Origin: Methylotetracoccus oryzae
Lineage (GTDB): Bacteria > Pseudomonadota > Gammaproteobacteria > Methylococcales > Methylococcaceae
Length of the DNA: 64,000 bases
NCBI RefSeq assembly: GCF_006175985.1
Contig: NZ_SRSH01000022.1
Location: 1-64,000 of the forward strand
Reading direction: 5' to 3'
Each line of letters begins with the position of its first letter. Position 1 is the first letter of the stretch. A model generated the notes under the pieces. The model had not been told where the DNA came from, made no database searches, and worked only from the letters and a program-made list of their open reading frames with translations. Positions 16,817 through 25,893 of this stretch are shown here, one piece after another. Made by a program: the position numbers and the translations under genes.

Positions 16817-17797
16817 ATGAAGACACTAATCACCCTGGTCATCGCGGCCGTGCTGACTACCGCCGGCCCAGCGGTCGCGGCCCCTGATCCGCTTCCGTCC
16901 TGGACCGAAGGCCCCGCGAGGTCAAACATCCTGAGTTTCGTGCAGACCGTCACGCAGCAGGGCGGGCCAGACTACGTCGCGCCCGCCGACCGTATCGCGG
17001 TCTTCGACAACGACGGGACCTTGTGGTCGGAGCAGCCAGCCTACTTCCAGCTGCTGTTCGCCATCGACCGCGTGAAGACGCTGGCCGCCACGCATCCCGA
17101 ATGGAAGAAGAAACAGCCGTTCAAGGCCGTGCTCGAGGGTGACATGAAGGCCTTGGCCGCTTCGGGCGAGAAGGGGTTGCTGGAACTGGTCATTGCGACC
17201 CACGCCGGGAACACGAGCGATGAGTTCGCCGTGATCGTCAAGGATTGGCTCGCAACCGCGAAACACCCGAAGTTCCAGCGCCCCTACACGGACCTCGTGT
17301 TTCAGCCGATGCTGGAACTATTGGCCTACCTGCGTGCGAACGGATTCAAGACCTTTGTCGTGTCCGGCGGTGGCATCGAATTCCTGCGCGTATTCGCCGA
17401 GGAGCGCTACGGAATCCCACCCGAGCAGGTGTTCGGTTCCAGTGTGAAAACGAAGTACGAGGTGCGCGACGGCAACCCGGTGATCGTCCGGCTGCCGGAA
17501 ATCGACTTCATTGATGACAAGGCCGGCAAGCCGGTCGGCATCAATACCTTCATCGGAAAGCGGCCGATCGCCGCGTTCGGCAACTCCGATGGCGACTTCC
17601 AGATGCTTGAATGGGTCACTTCGGGTCCGGGCGCACGGTTCGGCTTGATCGTCCATCACGACGATGCCGTGCGCGAATTCGCCTACGACCGCCACAGCGC
17701 TTTCGGCCGGCTCGACCGCGGCCTGGATGTAGCGCCCAAACGCGGCTGGACGCTGGTCAGCATGAAGACCGATTGGCGTCGGGTCTATCCCGAGTAG
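16817..17797 (+). CDS. Secreted HAD-superfamily phosphatase
   Basis: A 326-residue protein with a signal peptide (MKTLITLVIAAVLTTAGPAVAA). HAD motif I is DNDGTL with the nucleophile Asp near residue 58. Motif II is the VSGGG of TFVVSGGGIEF, and the late motif is AFGNSDGDFQM. The layout fits haloacid dehalogenase-like phosphoserine phosphatase relatives placed in the periplasm. Such exported HAD enzymes often act on phosphomonoesters or polyphosphates, but the substrate is unknown. A single-gene unit, convergent with the cytochrome gene. Confidence 0.85.
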   Translation: MKTLITLVIAAVLTTAGPAVAAPDPLPSWTEGPARSNILSFVQTVTQQGGPDYVAPADRIAVFDNDGTLWSEQPAYFQLLFAIDRVKTLAATHPEWKKKQPFKAVLEGDMKALAASGEKGLLELVIATHAGNTSDEFAVIVKDWLATAKHPKFQRPYTDLVFQPMLELLAYLRANGFKTFVVSGGGIEFLRVFAEERYGIPPEQVFGSSVKTKYEVRDGNPVIVRLPEIDFIDDKAGKPVGINTFIGKRPIAAFGNSDGDFQMLEWVTSGPGARFGLIVHHDDAVREFAYDRHSAFGRLDRGLDVAPKRGWTLVSMKTDWRRVYPE

Positions 17798-17835
17798 GCC
17801 GGGCGCGCCGCGTCGGGGTCCTCCCTTGCCTCCGC

Positions 17836-18648
17836 CTACTCCCCCGGTCCGCTGCAGGCGGCCGGGTTTGCGCTGGCAGCCGGAATGGCCCGCAGATACT
17901 GATAGACGGCGTCGAGGTCGTCGTTGGTCATCTGCCCGAGCATCGGCCATGGCATGACCTGCAGCAGTGGGCTGATGTCGGGGTGAACGTTCTTTAAGTC
18001 CTTCCCGGTCCGCATGGTGGCTCGAAATTGCGCCAGGGTCATCCCGGCCGGCAGACCATTTTCGTCCTTGGTGAGGTTGCGTGACACGAAGGGACCGAAA
18101 GTGACTCCGCCGGCCAGATACCCGCGTGCTCTGAACTGCTTCGGTTCGCCCTTGAACGGGTTATGGCCTTTTGCATAAGTCGGGCAGCTGTGGCAGTCGG
18201 CGCAGGACCCCTGTGCATTGACGATGTAGCTACCGAGACCCACCGCATCGCGTTGGCGCGGCGAGTAGCGTAGCCGGACCGGCGCAATTGCCAGCCCCTG
18301 CTCGACCCGCGGATCTTCGACGACGGCTGGTTTCACGGTGACGGTACCCGTCATCCCTGAAAAGCAATGGACGAAGCAGAAATACGGATACGTGCCGGGC
18401 TCGGTAAAGGTCCGGCTGAAGGTCGTGCCCGACGAATCCCACTTGCCGTCCCCTCGGCAATCGGTGCCGCTGGTCGATGTATGGAGGCTGCTGACCAACT
18501 CCCATTTGACGGTGTCGCCAACGTTGATTTCGACGTGTTCCGGGCTGAAGGTCGTGCCGCCGGCCCGGATGACGACTTCCGCCGCCATCGCCTGGACAGC
18601 GGCAAGGCCACTGCTCAACGCCAGCAGCACCCAATATGCGTATTTCAT
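17836..18648 (-). CDS. Periplasmic cupredoxin-cytochrome c fusion protein
   Basis: A 270-residue secreted electron carrier. The signal peptide ends near residue 22. Residues 23-106 are a plastocyanin-like domain with probable copper ligands His56 (SSLHTS), Cys91, His94 and Met99 (YFCFVHCFSGM). After a linker, a class I cytochrome c domain has the haem site CADCH (149-153) and a likely axial Met in the VMPWPMLGQM region. The last six turns (NDDLDAVYQYLRAIP) are the usual cytochrome c C-terminal helix. The ATG has a GGAGGGG ribosome site. The pairing of copper and haem in one chain suggests electron transfer to or from a periplasmic oxidase or reductase; the partner is not in the window. Confidence 0.9.
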   Translation of the reverse strand: MKYAYWVLLALSSGLAAVQAMAAEVVIRAGGTTFSPEHVEINVGDTVKWELVSSLHTSTSGTDCRGDGKWDSSGTTFSRTFTEPGTYPYFCFVHCFSGMTGTVTVKPAVVEDPRVEQGLAIAPVRLRYSPRQRDAVGLGSYIVNAQGSCADCHSCPTYAKGHNPFKGEPKQFRARGYLAGGVTFGPFVSRNLTKDENGLPAGMTLAQFRATMRTGKDLKNVHPDISPLLQVMPWPMLGQMTNDDLDAVYQYLRAIPAASANPAACSGPGE

Positions 18649-18799
18649 TCCGGCCCCTCCCGTCTCGCGGTTTGTGACTCACGGCAATCCCCAGCCCCGC
18701 ATTCAGAATTACATAGGTTGCGGCGGATTGGAAACCCGGCCGGACGGGGTCGACCGGAACAGGCCACCACGAGTGGCACGGAGCGTGACGGGCTCGGAC

Positions 18800-18805
18800 T
18801 ATAAT
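18800..18805 (+). promoter_or_regulatory. Candidate promoter -10 element
   Basis: A perfect TATAAT in a GC-rich setting, 152 bases before the ATG of the next plus-strand gene. No convincing -35 box sits 16-18 bases upstream (the sequence there is GGCACGGAGCG), so the call rests on the -10 alone. Confidence 0.35.
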
Positions 18806-18956
18806 GCAGCCTCGCGACCCGAGTGCCCGACCAGGGGGGCGCAGCGGGCCGACAGCCATTCCTTGCCTGTCTGTCCCGCAAGGCCCGCAAGGCCCGCGCG
18901 GCTTGCGGTGTCCGCCTGCCCTGATTGCACTTCACCAACACGATTTCCGCATCTCG

Positions 18957-19946
18957 ATGATTTCCTCCACCGTCACCAGCCGTCGCGACCCGTCGTTGCA
19001 GGCCGTACTATGCAAGGGAACCCCTCTGCGCTACTCGCCGGGCTCGGACCCCTCACTGGACCGGCCAGCGCATGTCCGGGCGGGGTCCGGGCTCGTTCGT
19101 CTGGGGGAGCGCATTGCCATCATTCAGGACGATGCCCTGTTCATCGCCCTGCTCGACCCCGCGACCGGCGAAGTTTCTCCGGTGACCCTGCCGGCGGGTG
19201 AAGGCGGGCGGCGCGTCTTCGACGAAGCACGTGGCAACAAGCATTTAAAGCTGGACCTGGAGGCCTGTACTACGGTGCCATGGGAGGGCGGCGAGGCGCT
19301 GCTGGCGTTCGGGTCGGGGTCGAGCGCGCGTCGGGAGACGCTGGTGCTGCTGGCGGAGTCGGGCGAGATGCAGACACTGGAGGTGCCCGGCTTCTATGCA
19401 GCGCTCCGGGCCGAAACCCGCTTTAGCGGCAGTGAACTTAACATCGAAGGCGCGTTGTACGCAGACGGCCGGCTGCGGCTGTTCAACCGGGGCAACGGCG
19501 CCCCGCGTGACGGTCTTCAACCCGTCAACGCGGTTGCTGAACTCGACTGGGCCGGGTTCTGGGCCTATGTGACGGACCGCGGCGGAAACCTTGCACCCGT
19601 TCTCGAGAATATCCGGCAATACGACCTCGGATTGCTGAATGGAGGCAGGTTAGGATTCACAGATGCCAGCATGACGCCGTTTGGTCTGCTGTACGCCGCC
19701 AGCGCCGAGGACTCGCCCGACGTGACCCGCGACGGGGTCGTGACGGGCTCTGCGGTCGGTATCCTTTCCGGTGCGGCTGGCCCGCGCTGGATCGAACTGC
19801 GCGATCCCGATGGAAAGCTATTCCCGCACAAGGTCGAAGGACTGTGTCCGGCGAATGATTCGGGGCGCTTTTACCTGGTGGTCGACGTCGACGATCCGGA
19901 TCGGCCCTCGGAGCTCTATGAGGTCGAACTGAGCGGTGAGTGGTGA
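18957..19946 (+). CDS. DUF6929-like beta-propeller protein
   Basis: A 329-residue protein without a signal peptide. It opens with AGSGLVRLGERIAIIQDDALF, continues through repeated four-strand segments, and ends DVDDPDRPSELYEVEL, as in the DUF6929 group of hypothetical propeller proteins. The HLKLDLEACTTVPW segment may be a signature. No catalytic residues were identified and the function is unknown. The ATG at 18957 begins the clear coding bias. Convergent with the radical SAM gene, with 35 bases between. Confidence 0.7.
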   Translation: MISSTVTSRRDPSLQAVLCKGTPLRYSPGSDPSLDRPAHVRAGSGLVRLGERIAIIQDDALFIALLDPATGEVSPVTLPAGEGGRRVFDEARGNKHLKLDLEACTTVPWEGGEALLAFGSGSSARRETLVLLAESGEMQTLEVPGFYAALRAETRFSGSELNIEGALYADGRLRLFNRGNGAPRDGLQPVNAVAELDWAGFWAYVTDRGGNLAPVLENIRQYDLGLLNGGRLGFTDASMTPFGLLYAASAEDSPDVTRDGVVTGSAVGILSGAAGPRWIELRDPDGKLFPHKVEGLCPANDSGRFYLVVDVDDPDRPSELYEVELSGEW

Positions 19947-19981
19947 TTCCCGGTGGGGAGGCATCAAGCTCCGCAGGCCTC

Positions 19982-21820
19982 TCACCAGAAGTGCAGCCGC
20001 GCCCAGCCCGATACGCCGATCGAGACGCGATGGCGGAGGAGACCAGCCCTCCGTCGCAGTCCTAGCTGACCGTTCCAGCGTCGTAGGGCCTGCCTGAGGC
20101 TACCGGGAAGCCAGTGGCGAGCCAGCGACGTTTTGCGACCCCAGAAGCGGTACTTGCCCGCGAACTCGAAGCCGGCAGTCAACAGGTTGGCATGGAGGCG
20201 CGGACAGGCCTCCGCGAAGGTTTCATCGCGGGATGCGTCCAGATCGTTCGTGAAGCGAATGAACTCCTCGCGGAGCAGCGCTGACTCGGCCGGCGCGGGA
20301 CGCGGCCGCCGCAAACTGGCGATCACCGTGGACACATGCCATCGATTGGCGTCAGTACATTCCGTGTCCAGGTAGTCCGTCCAGGCCCGGAGTGCTTCGT
20401 CGATCACGGTCTGGGGCAACAGGTCGACACTGAGGTAACGGGGTTCCGTCAGCACGTTGTCCAGCACGAATGGAATCCCCTCCTGCTCACACAGGCGCAC
20501 GAGATCAAGCAAACCGAACACGTTGTAAGCCTGGAGTGTGGGTCTGACCGAGATCGGTACGCCGGCTTCACGGAAAGCGAGAATATTCGTCTTGATTGCC
20601 TCCCATTTTGCGGGAGGCCTGATGTATTCCTGGACCGTGCCGATGCCATCGAGGCTGAAGCCAATCTCCACCTTTTGGAATTGCTTCAACTGCTCCGCCA
20701 TGGCGGCAGAGTAAACGGTCCCGTTGCTGGTGATGTACAGCGCAATGTGTTGTGAGTGCCCGTCCCGCACCAGACGATCGAGAATGCGGGGCAGCGTCGG
20801 GTTGATCAGCGGTTCGCCACCGGAAACAACGATGTTTCTGAGGTGTTCCGGATGAGCGAAAACCTCTCCGAATACGACATCTTCGCTCTTGAACCAGTGT
20901 GGATTCTCCGGGATGCGGCTGACGATCTCGCGTGGCGGCCGCTTGCTGCTGATGGCCTTCGTGGTCAGCGTAAGGTCGCTAACGTCGATCTGCCCTCGGG
21001 CGCCTGTCAGCAGCAGCGACAGTTGCATTCCGGAAGGGCAGGACAGCGCGGGTTCGGGCTGGATCGAGAGTCGCCAACGGCGGCCTGAGAGCCATTTATT
21101 GGCGAGTCGTGTTCCATTGACCACGACCGTGAGACGGCAGGGGAAGAGCGAACGCTTGATCCCGGCGAGTTCGATCGCTGAGATCGCTTCCGAAATGCCC
21201 GGCAGGGTGATCGTTGCTTCGAGCTCCGCGATGGCACGGGTTTGTCGGTGATCCTCTTCCTCGAGTTGGCCGAACCCCGAATAGCTAATACCCTTGAGGT
21301 ACTGGGGCAGTAATGCTTCGGTACGGGACAGGTCTCCTCTCCAGCTGGAATGCAAGGCGTCGGCGGCAATTTGCGAGCTGAATGTCGGGCTGCACATCCG
21401 GCATTTAAGATTGCACAGGTTCCCCAGCCATAGATGGAGTCCGGACGGTGGTGGCGCGGCCGCCTGCTCTTTCTCTACGATCGTCCGAGCTCTGGCGAAG
21501 AGTTCACTGTCGTCGGCTACCTCCATGATGTCGATTGCGGCGCGATTGGCTATCTGGCGCAGGCTGGTACCACCGTCACCTTCCTTCGCGTAGCAACCTT
21601 CGCACGCACCGATTGCCGTCCCGTCGAGCATCCGGCGGCGAACGTCGCGCATGTACTCCGAATTCCAGATTTGCTCGAAAGGCTCCGTGTGCAGGGAAAG
21701 GGTTCGATTACCCTGCGTTACTTTATGGGCCGTACTGCAACACAGGCTCGCCTTGCCGTCCGACTTGATATTGATTTGGTAAAACGGATATGCGCAGAAG
21801 GTTTTGTTGGTGTCGTGCAT
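19982..21820 (-). CDS. Twitch-domain radical SAM protein with a large internal insertion
   Basis: A 612-residue enzyme. The N-terminus has a Cys-rich twitch-like segment (FCAYPFYQINIKSDGKASLCC and CEGCY, residues 9-76). The radical SAM cluster motif is CNLKCRMC (Cys136, 140, 143) and the SAM-binding strand is VSGGEPL near residue 332. Between them, residues 160-310 form an extra domain rich in beta strands (ELEATITLPGI, RLTVVVNGTRLA, MQLSLLLTG) that is not part of the usual barrel. The C-terminal 60 residues are Arg/Trp-rich. It probably modifies a peptide or surface glycan substrate. The ATG has a CGAGG ribosome site. It stands alone, behind an AT-richer leader. Confidence 0.85.
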   Translation of the reverse strand: MHDTNKTFCAYPFYQINIKSDGKASLCCSTAHKVTQGNRTLSLHTEPFEQIWNSEYMRDVRRRMLDGTAIGACEGCYAKEGDGGTSLRQIANRAAIDIMEVADDSELFARARTIVEKEQAAAPPPSGLHLWLGNLCNLKCRMCSPTFSSQIAADALHSSWRGDLSRTEALLPQYLKGISYSGFGQLEEEDHRQTRAIAELEATITLPGISEAISAIELAGIKRSLFPCRLTVVVNGTRLANKWLSGRRWRLSIQPEPALSCPSGMQLSLLLTGARGQIDVSDLTLTTKAISSKRPPREIVSRIPENPHWFKSEDVVFGEVFAHPEHLRNIVVSGGEPLINPTLPRILDRLVRDGHSQHIALYITSNGTVYSAAMAEQLKQFQKVEIGFSLDGIGTVQEYIRPPAKWEAIKTNILAFREAGVPISVRPTLQAYNVFGLLDLVRLCEQEGIPFVLDNVLTEPRYLSVDLLPQTVIDEALRAWTDYLDTECTDANRWHVSTVIASLRRPRPAPAESALLREEFIRFTNDLDASRDETFAEACPRLHANLLTAGFEFAGKYRFWGRKTSLARHWLPGSLRQALRRWNGQLGLRRRAGLLRHRVSIGVSGWARLHFW

Positions 21821-22380
21821 AGAGCCTCGCTGCGTTATCGGATTTCCTTTTTCACCGAGTGCGGGAGTCGTCCATGGCAGAAATCGCCATTACCTTCTGA
21901 TCTTTATGGTTATATCGGTTCGGCTTGAAAACCATTTCATTGTTGCGGCTTTTCTGGTTTTGAAAGTGCTGCTACCAATGGAGGAGGGTCGCGGCCGAAC
22001 TTTCGCTTGATGGTGGGAAACCAAAAAATGTGGGGGTTTAAGTCAAGTTAACAGAATACCACTTAAACCCGCCAGGCCCGAGTTGATTTTCCCGCACGGG
22101 GGCATCCATCCCGTGCATCGCCCCGAGTGAGTTCTGTCGGGGCGTTGTGCCCTGACGGGAAAGTCGGGCTAGGCCCAGCGGGTTGCCGTGGCGGGGGCGT
22201 CCGTATCAAGCTGGGGTCAGGCTGGTGCGCCGGATCCCGATTCGATAGGCGCGCAGCCTGTCAGCAGAAGCGGCAGGGCTTGGAGCGGCGTCTCCCCACC
22301 GTGGGATCCGGGGCAATTGCGGGGCGCTGCGGCACGTCAACAAAAATACCGGGGGAAGCAGGACGATGCGCGCGCGCCGT
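21821..22380. other. Intergenic region upstream of the radical SAM gene
   Basis: A gap of about 560 bases between two minus-strand genes. The first 260 bases (21840-22080) are clearly richer in A/T than the surroundings. They include the inverted repeat listed separately and probably hold the radical SAM promoter. Nearer the hydrolase gene, GTCGGGGC/GCCCTGAC at 22138-22158 could form a hairpin near that transcript's end, but without a T-run. Confidence 0.35.
22034..22070. repeat. Perfect 10-base inverted repeat, possible operator
   Basis: GGGTTTAAGT and its exact complement ACTTAAACCC are separated by 17 bases. The A/T-rich half-sites contrast with the GC-rich region. Spacing of 27 bases centre to centre is compatible with a regulator binding site or a transcript hairpin. 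It lies about 215 bases upstream of the radical SAM start. Confidence 0.4.
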
Positions 22381-24309
22381 TCATCGTCTGCTCGTGTCAA
22401 CCGGAAGTGCCGCTGCGTTGACCGACAGGTCTCCAGAGACGGGGTGCCCCAGGTGTTCGATCATGATCCGCCGCACTTCCTCGATGGTCGCGGGGTGCCC
22501 CTGGCAAGAGTGTCCGGAACGAACCACCAGTTCGGATTCAACCTTGTCGAGGTGGGCGCTGCGGTATTCCACGACCCCGTCGTTGCCCGTTGGTATCGCT
22601 TCACCGGGCAGCACGGCGATGATTGAATGGGCCTTGATGTCAGGGCCCAGCGGCAGCCTGAGCAGCGTCTCCAGCACGGGATTGTGCTCCGCCATGCCGT
22701 CGACGCTGGTGGGAACCTTGTCGCGAATCTCGTCAGGAACCTTCAATTGCCCGGTCAGGCGTGCGATACCGTCGGCGCCTCCCTGAATGAGGGTCGTGGG
22801 AAGCGTGACGAAGTTTCGGGCCAGCCGGCGGACCCAGCTCTTGGTCAGGAAGCTGCCGCGATGCGGTGTCGCAATGAAGACGATGCGCTTGACGAAAGGC
22901 AGCGGCTCGAAAAACATCGAGCGCTCGATCTTCTGCTTGATTTCGGGGCTGGCGTCCAGCGCCGCGACCGGCTTATCACTGACCGAACGCCATAACTCGT
23001 CGCCGGTCTTCACCGCGGTCATGTGCGTCAGCAGCCCCCCTTGACTGTGTCCGATGACGATCATCTGGCGCATCGCTGGATCCCGGCCCGCCGGGTCGAG
23101 GCGTGTGACCATGCCGGTCAAGGCATCGCGCAGATCGGCACCCGAGGCCGCCAGCATCAGGTTGCTGGTGTACTGATAGAACCAGAACTGGTAGCGCTTG
23201 CGGATCGTCGGGTCGCTGCGCAGCATGTTGACCATCTCGGCCCACCATACCGGGCTGCTCCCCGTGCCGTGCACGAGGACCACGGGAATCCGCCCTGGCT
23301 GATAGGGTTGGACGAACAGCACATGGTGCTTGATGTCCTCCCCGAACAGGAAGCGTTTCAGGCCCAGATTCCAGATGTCCGGATCATTCAGCCGATAGGC
23401 GAGCGGGGCCGTGGTATCTGATTGCAGGGGGACTTCCTTGCCCTTGAAGTTCACCGCATGGTCGTCATAAGCGGAGTACAGCTCCAGTCGCGCTTTGGCT
23501 CGACCGGCCTCCAGATCGCGCAGACCGCCCTCAAGCAGCAAGAACGCCGTCAGCGGCAGGGCGCCGCCGTTGGGGGCTTCCTCGGTGTTCTTCATGACCC
23601 CGATGAGCGGCGCGCCCATGCCGGGGGTGCGGTTGCGAATCGAGAAACCGTGCACATCGAAAGCGTCGGCCGGAAGAAAGGACTCGAAGTCCGATGTCTT
23701 CCACCCAAGCCGGCTGTTGTCGATCAGTACCGGCAAAGACTTGCCCGCGACGGTTCGCGCTCTCCCGACGAATTCAGCCCTGCCATCATCGCCGTTCGCA
23801 AAGGCTCGGGCCAGCGCGCGGTTATAGAGTTCGCAGGTTTCCCGAAAGCGGTGGTCGTAAGGTGTCGGTGCTGGTTCGGCGCCATCGCCCAACAGATAAA
23901 GGAACGCATAGATTGCCGATTGCAGGAACAGGTCACGCTGCGCCGGTTGGCCGTTCCGGGTCGAAGACACCTGCTCGCCATAGGCATAGCTGAGTTCGGC
24001 CAGTGCGTACAAGATATCCCGCCGGTCATCCTTCAGTGCAATCCGGTGCAGTTGCATGATGGCCTGCCAAGGATCCGACTCGTACACATCGCCCAGGTTG
24101 TAGCGGTGCAGCACAGCCTTGGCGTCATTGCTGAGTTCGGCGCTGGTCAGCGGGTTACGCGATGCGATCTGATACGATTCCTCGGGTGTGACGCGCGTGA
24201 CACCGATGGGTGTCGAGCATCCCGCGCTCCCGAGCGCGATTGCGATGAGCAGGTTTCCGGAAAGTTTCCGTCGCGAAGTCAGGGACGGAGAGTACTGTCT
24301 TTGGTGCAT
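22381..24309 (-). CDS. Lipoprotein alpha/beta hydrolase
   Basis: A 642-residue protein with lipobox GSAGCS (Cys near residue 31). The C-terminal half is a lipase-like alpha/beta hydrolase: the oxyanion strand PVVLVHGTGSSPVWW, the nucleophile elbow GHSQGG, and FIATPHRGS, which is usual in lipases and GPI-deacylase-like enzymes. The catalytic acid and His lie in the last 120 residues but are not certain. The first 300 residues form a helical domain of unknown role. It probably acts on lipids or esters at the cell envelope. Divergent from the ligand-gated channel gene. Confidence 0.85.
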   Translation of the reverse strand: MHQRQYSPSLTSRRKLSGNLLIAIALGSAGCSTPIGVTRVTPEESYQIASRNPLTSAELSNDAKAVLHRYNLGDVYESDPWQAIMQLHRIALKDDRRDILYALAELSYAYGEQVSSTRNGQPAQRDLFLQSAIYAFLYLLGDGAEPAPTPYDHRFRETCELYNRALARAFANGDDGRAEFVGRARTVAGKSLPVLIDNSRLGWKTSDFESFLPADAFDVHGFSIRNRTPGMGAPLIGVMKNTEEAPNGGALPLTAFLLLEGGLRDLEAGRAKARLELYSAYDDHAVNFKGKEVPLQSDTTAPLAYRLNDPDIWNLGLKRFLFGEDIKHHVLFVQPYQPGRIPVVLVHGTGSSPVWWAEMVNMLRSDPTIRKRYQFWFYQYTSNLMLAASGADLRDALTGMVTRLDPAGRDPAMRQMIVIGHSQGGLLTHMTAVKTGDELWRSVSDKPVAALDASPEIKQKIERSMFFEPLPFVKRIVFIATPHRGSFLTKSWVRRLARNFVTLPTTLIQGGADGIARLTGQLKVPDEIRDKVPTSVDGMAEHNPVLETLLRLPLGPDIKAHSIIAVLPGEAIPTGNDGVVEYRSAHLDKVESELVVRSGHSCQGHPATIEEVRRIMIEHLGHPVSGDLSVNAAALPVDTSRR

Positions 24310-24478
24310 CGGTTGCTCAAGATTGATGACGGCGTGTCGTCATGATGCCACGCAAGCGTGTAGCCAAAAGGGGGCGATTCCGTGTCGCCCGCGGTACGAT
24401 CCCGGGCCGCGTGCCACTACAATCACCACCACAGGGCCCGTCGCCCCTTACCCACTTTACCGCACGCCCCATCGCGTC

Positions 24479-25624
24479 ATGAGACATTTTTTTGGACCTC
24501 CGGGCCGGGACCGTTCGGTCGCAACCGCGTTCGGCCTGTTTCTGGTTCTTTGCATTGCTGCCGTCATCCTGATCCGTACCGGGCTGCTGGAATCACCGGA
24601 GCTCGAACTGGGCGACCGGGTCACCCCGGTGGCGGGTGAGATGCGGACCACCGAGGGTATTCCGATTCAGATCGGGGCGTATCTCGAAAACGTCTACCTG
24701 TTTTCCTCCGACGATGGAACGTTCGATGCGGACGGCACGGTATGGCTGATTTTTCCGGAGCAGGCCGCGCAACTGTTGAGAGAACGGGAATTGGCTCCAG
24801 CCGATCTGCTGCATTTCGTCAATCGCATCGACGATTGGGATTTCTCCCTGGAGCCGCGGCAGAAGGAACCGCTTCGGCTCAGCGATGGCCGCTCATACCA
24901 GGCATTCCGTTTCTCGGGACATTTCTACGTGAACGACCTGGATTTTCACCGGTTTCCGTTTCAGACGGTCCGGCTACCACTGGTGTTGGAATTGTACGAG
25001 TTGGGCACCGAACCGGAGCGACCGGTTCTCAACCTGCTGCCGGATCGGACGGCATCGGGGGTTGCCTCCTATGTCAGCGTTGTCGGCTACCGCACGGTCG
25101 GTTTCCACATCGCCTCGGGGGTTCGCGAATACGCGACTGATTTCGGTCTGGGTGGTGTCGACAGTCGCGCTCATCGAACGCGTCAGGTGTCATTCGTCGT
25201 GTCTTACCAAAGGTCCGTGAATTCGGCCTTGCTGACCCTGTTCCTGCCCCTGATCGTCCTCATGGCGCTGGTGCTGTTTTCGCCGATGCTGTCGGCCTCG
25301 CTCTGGGACGTCCGCCTCGGGATCCCTCCAATGGCCTTGCTGACCCTGATATTCCTGCAGCAGGGTTACCGGGACAAATTGCCCGAGCTCCCCTACATCA
25401 CGTTCATGGACGTCATCTACAACCTCTGTTATTTCGTGAACCTGATCCTGTTCGCGCTATTTCTTTGGGGTTCCAATCGGTTGCATCTGGCGTCCGAGGA
25501 CGAGAGGCCGGACGTCGTCTGCTCTCTCGATGTCATCGACCGCCGGTTTCAATTGGGACTCTCCCTGGCCATCATCTTGCTGGCACTGGTCAACTGGTTC
25601 GTCATCGCAAGCCATTTCGGTTAA
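24479..25624 (+). CDS. Prokaryotic pentameric ligand-gated ion-channel-like protein
   Basis: A 381-residue membrane protein. An N-terminal anchor or signal is followed by an extracellular beta-sandwich of about 220 residues. It contains DLDFHRFPFQTVRLPLVLE, the bacterial counterpart of the Cys-loop region (F/YPFD pattern). Three spans follow (SALLTLFLPLIVLMALVLF; IPPMALLTLIF; ITFMDVIYNLCYFVNLILFALFLW) and a fourth closes the protein (LSLAIILLALVNWFVIAS). This is the layout of GLIC/ELIC-type channels, though M2 is divergent. The ATG at 24479 was chosen because earlier starts lie inside the divergent hydrolase gene. Confidence 0.78.
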   Translation: MRHFFGPPGRDRSVATAFGLFLVLCIAAVILIRTGLLESPELELGDRVTPVAGEMRTTEGIPIQIGAYLENVYLFSSDDGTFDADGTVWLIFPEQAAQLLRERELAPADLLHFVNRIDDWDFSLEPRQKEPLRLSDGRSYQAFRFSGHFYVNDLDFHRFPFQTVRLPLVLELYELGTEPERPVLNLLPDRTASGVASYVSVVGYRTVGFHIASGVREYATDFGLGGVDSRAHRTRQVSFVVSYQRSVNSALLTLFLPLIVLMALVLFSPMLSASLWDVRLGIPPMALLTLIFLQQGYRDKLPELPYITFMDVIYNLCYFVNLILFALFLWGSNRLHLASEDERPDVVCSLDVIDRRFQLGLSLAIILLALVNWFVIASHFG

Positions 25625-25655
25625 CGTGAAAGAGTCGCGCAGCGACACCGGCGCG

Positions 25656-25674
25656 CCTCTCCCTCCGGGAGAGG
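25656..25674. repeat. REP-like hairpin
   Basis: CCTCTCCC-tcc-GGGAGAGG, a perfect 8-base-pair stem with a 3-base loop, followed by ATGGGTGAGG. This matches a dispersed extragenic hairpin widespread in GC-rich gammaproteobacteria. It begins 32 bases after the channel gene stop and could serve as its transcript end. Confidence 0.6.
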
Positions 25675-25893
25675 ATGGGTGAGGACAAGCGGTCATGGCA
25701 CGCATGCTGGCAGCATCCGGGGTGGCCGAAGGCCATGACCCTTAGCACGAGGTTTGGTCATGGGATGTGGCCGCGAACGGCGACCCCGCGCGTGGGTTGG
25801 TTGTGTGTCGCCCAGGAAAGCGACCGTTCCGGGGCCGGCCGAGTGATGACCCGGGTATCGCACTGAATTCGCGTCATCGGAGGTGACCGGCAT

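Noticed and set aside
22127-22786. A 219-codon plus-strand frame
   Set aside because: It lies mostly opposite the lipoprotein hydrolase gene, has no ribosome site and is compositionally a shadow.
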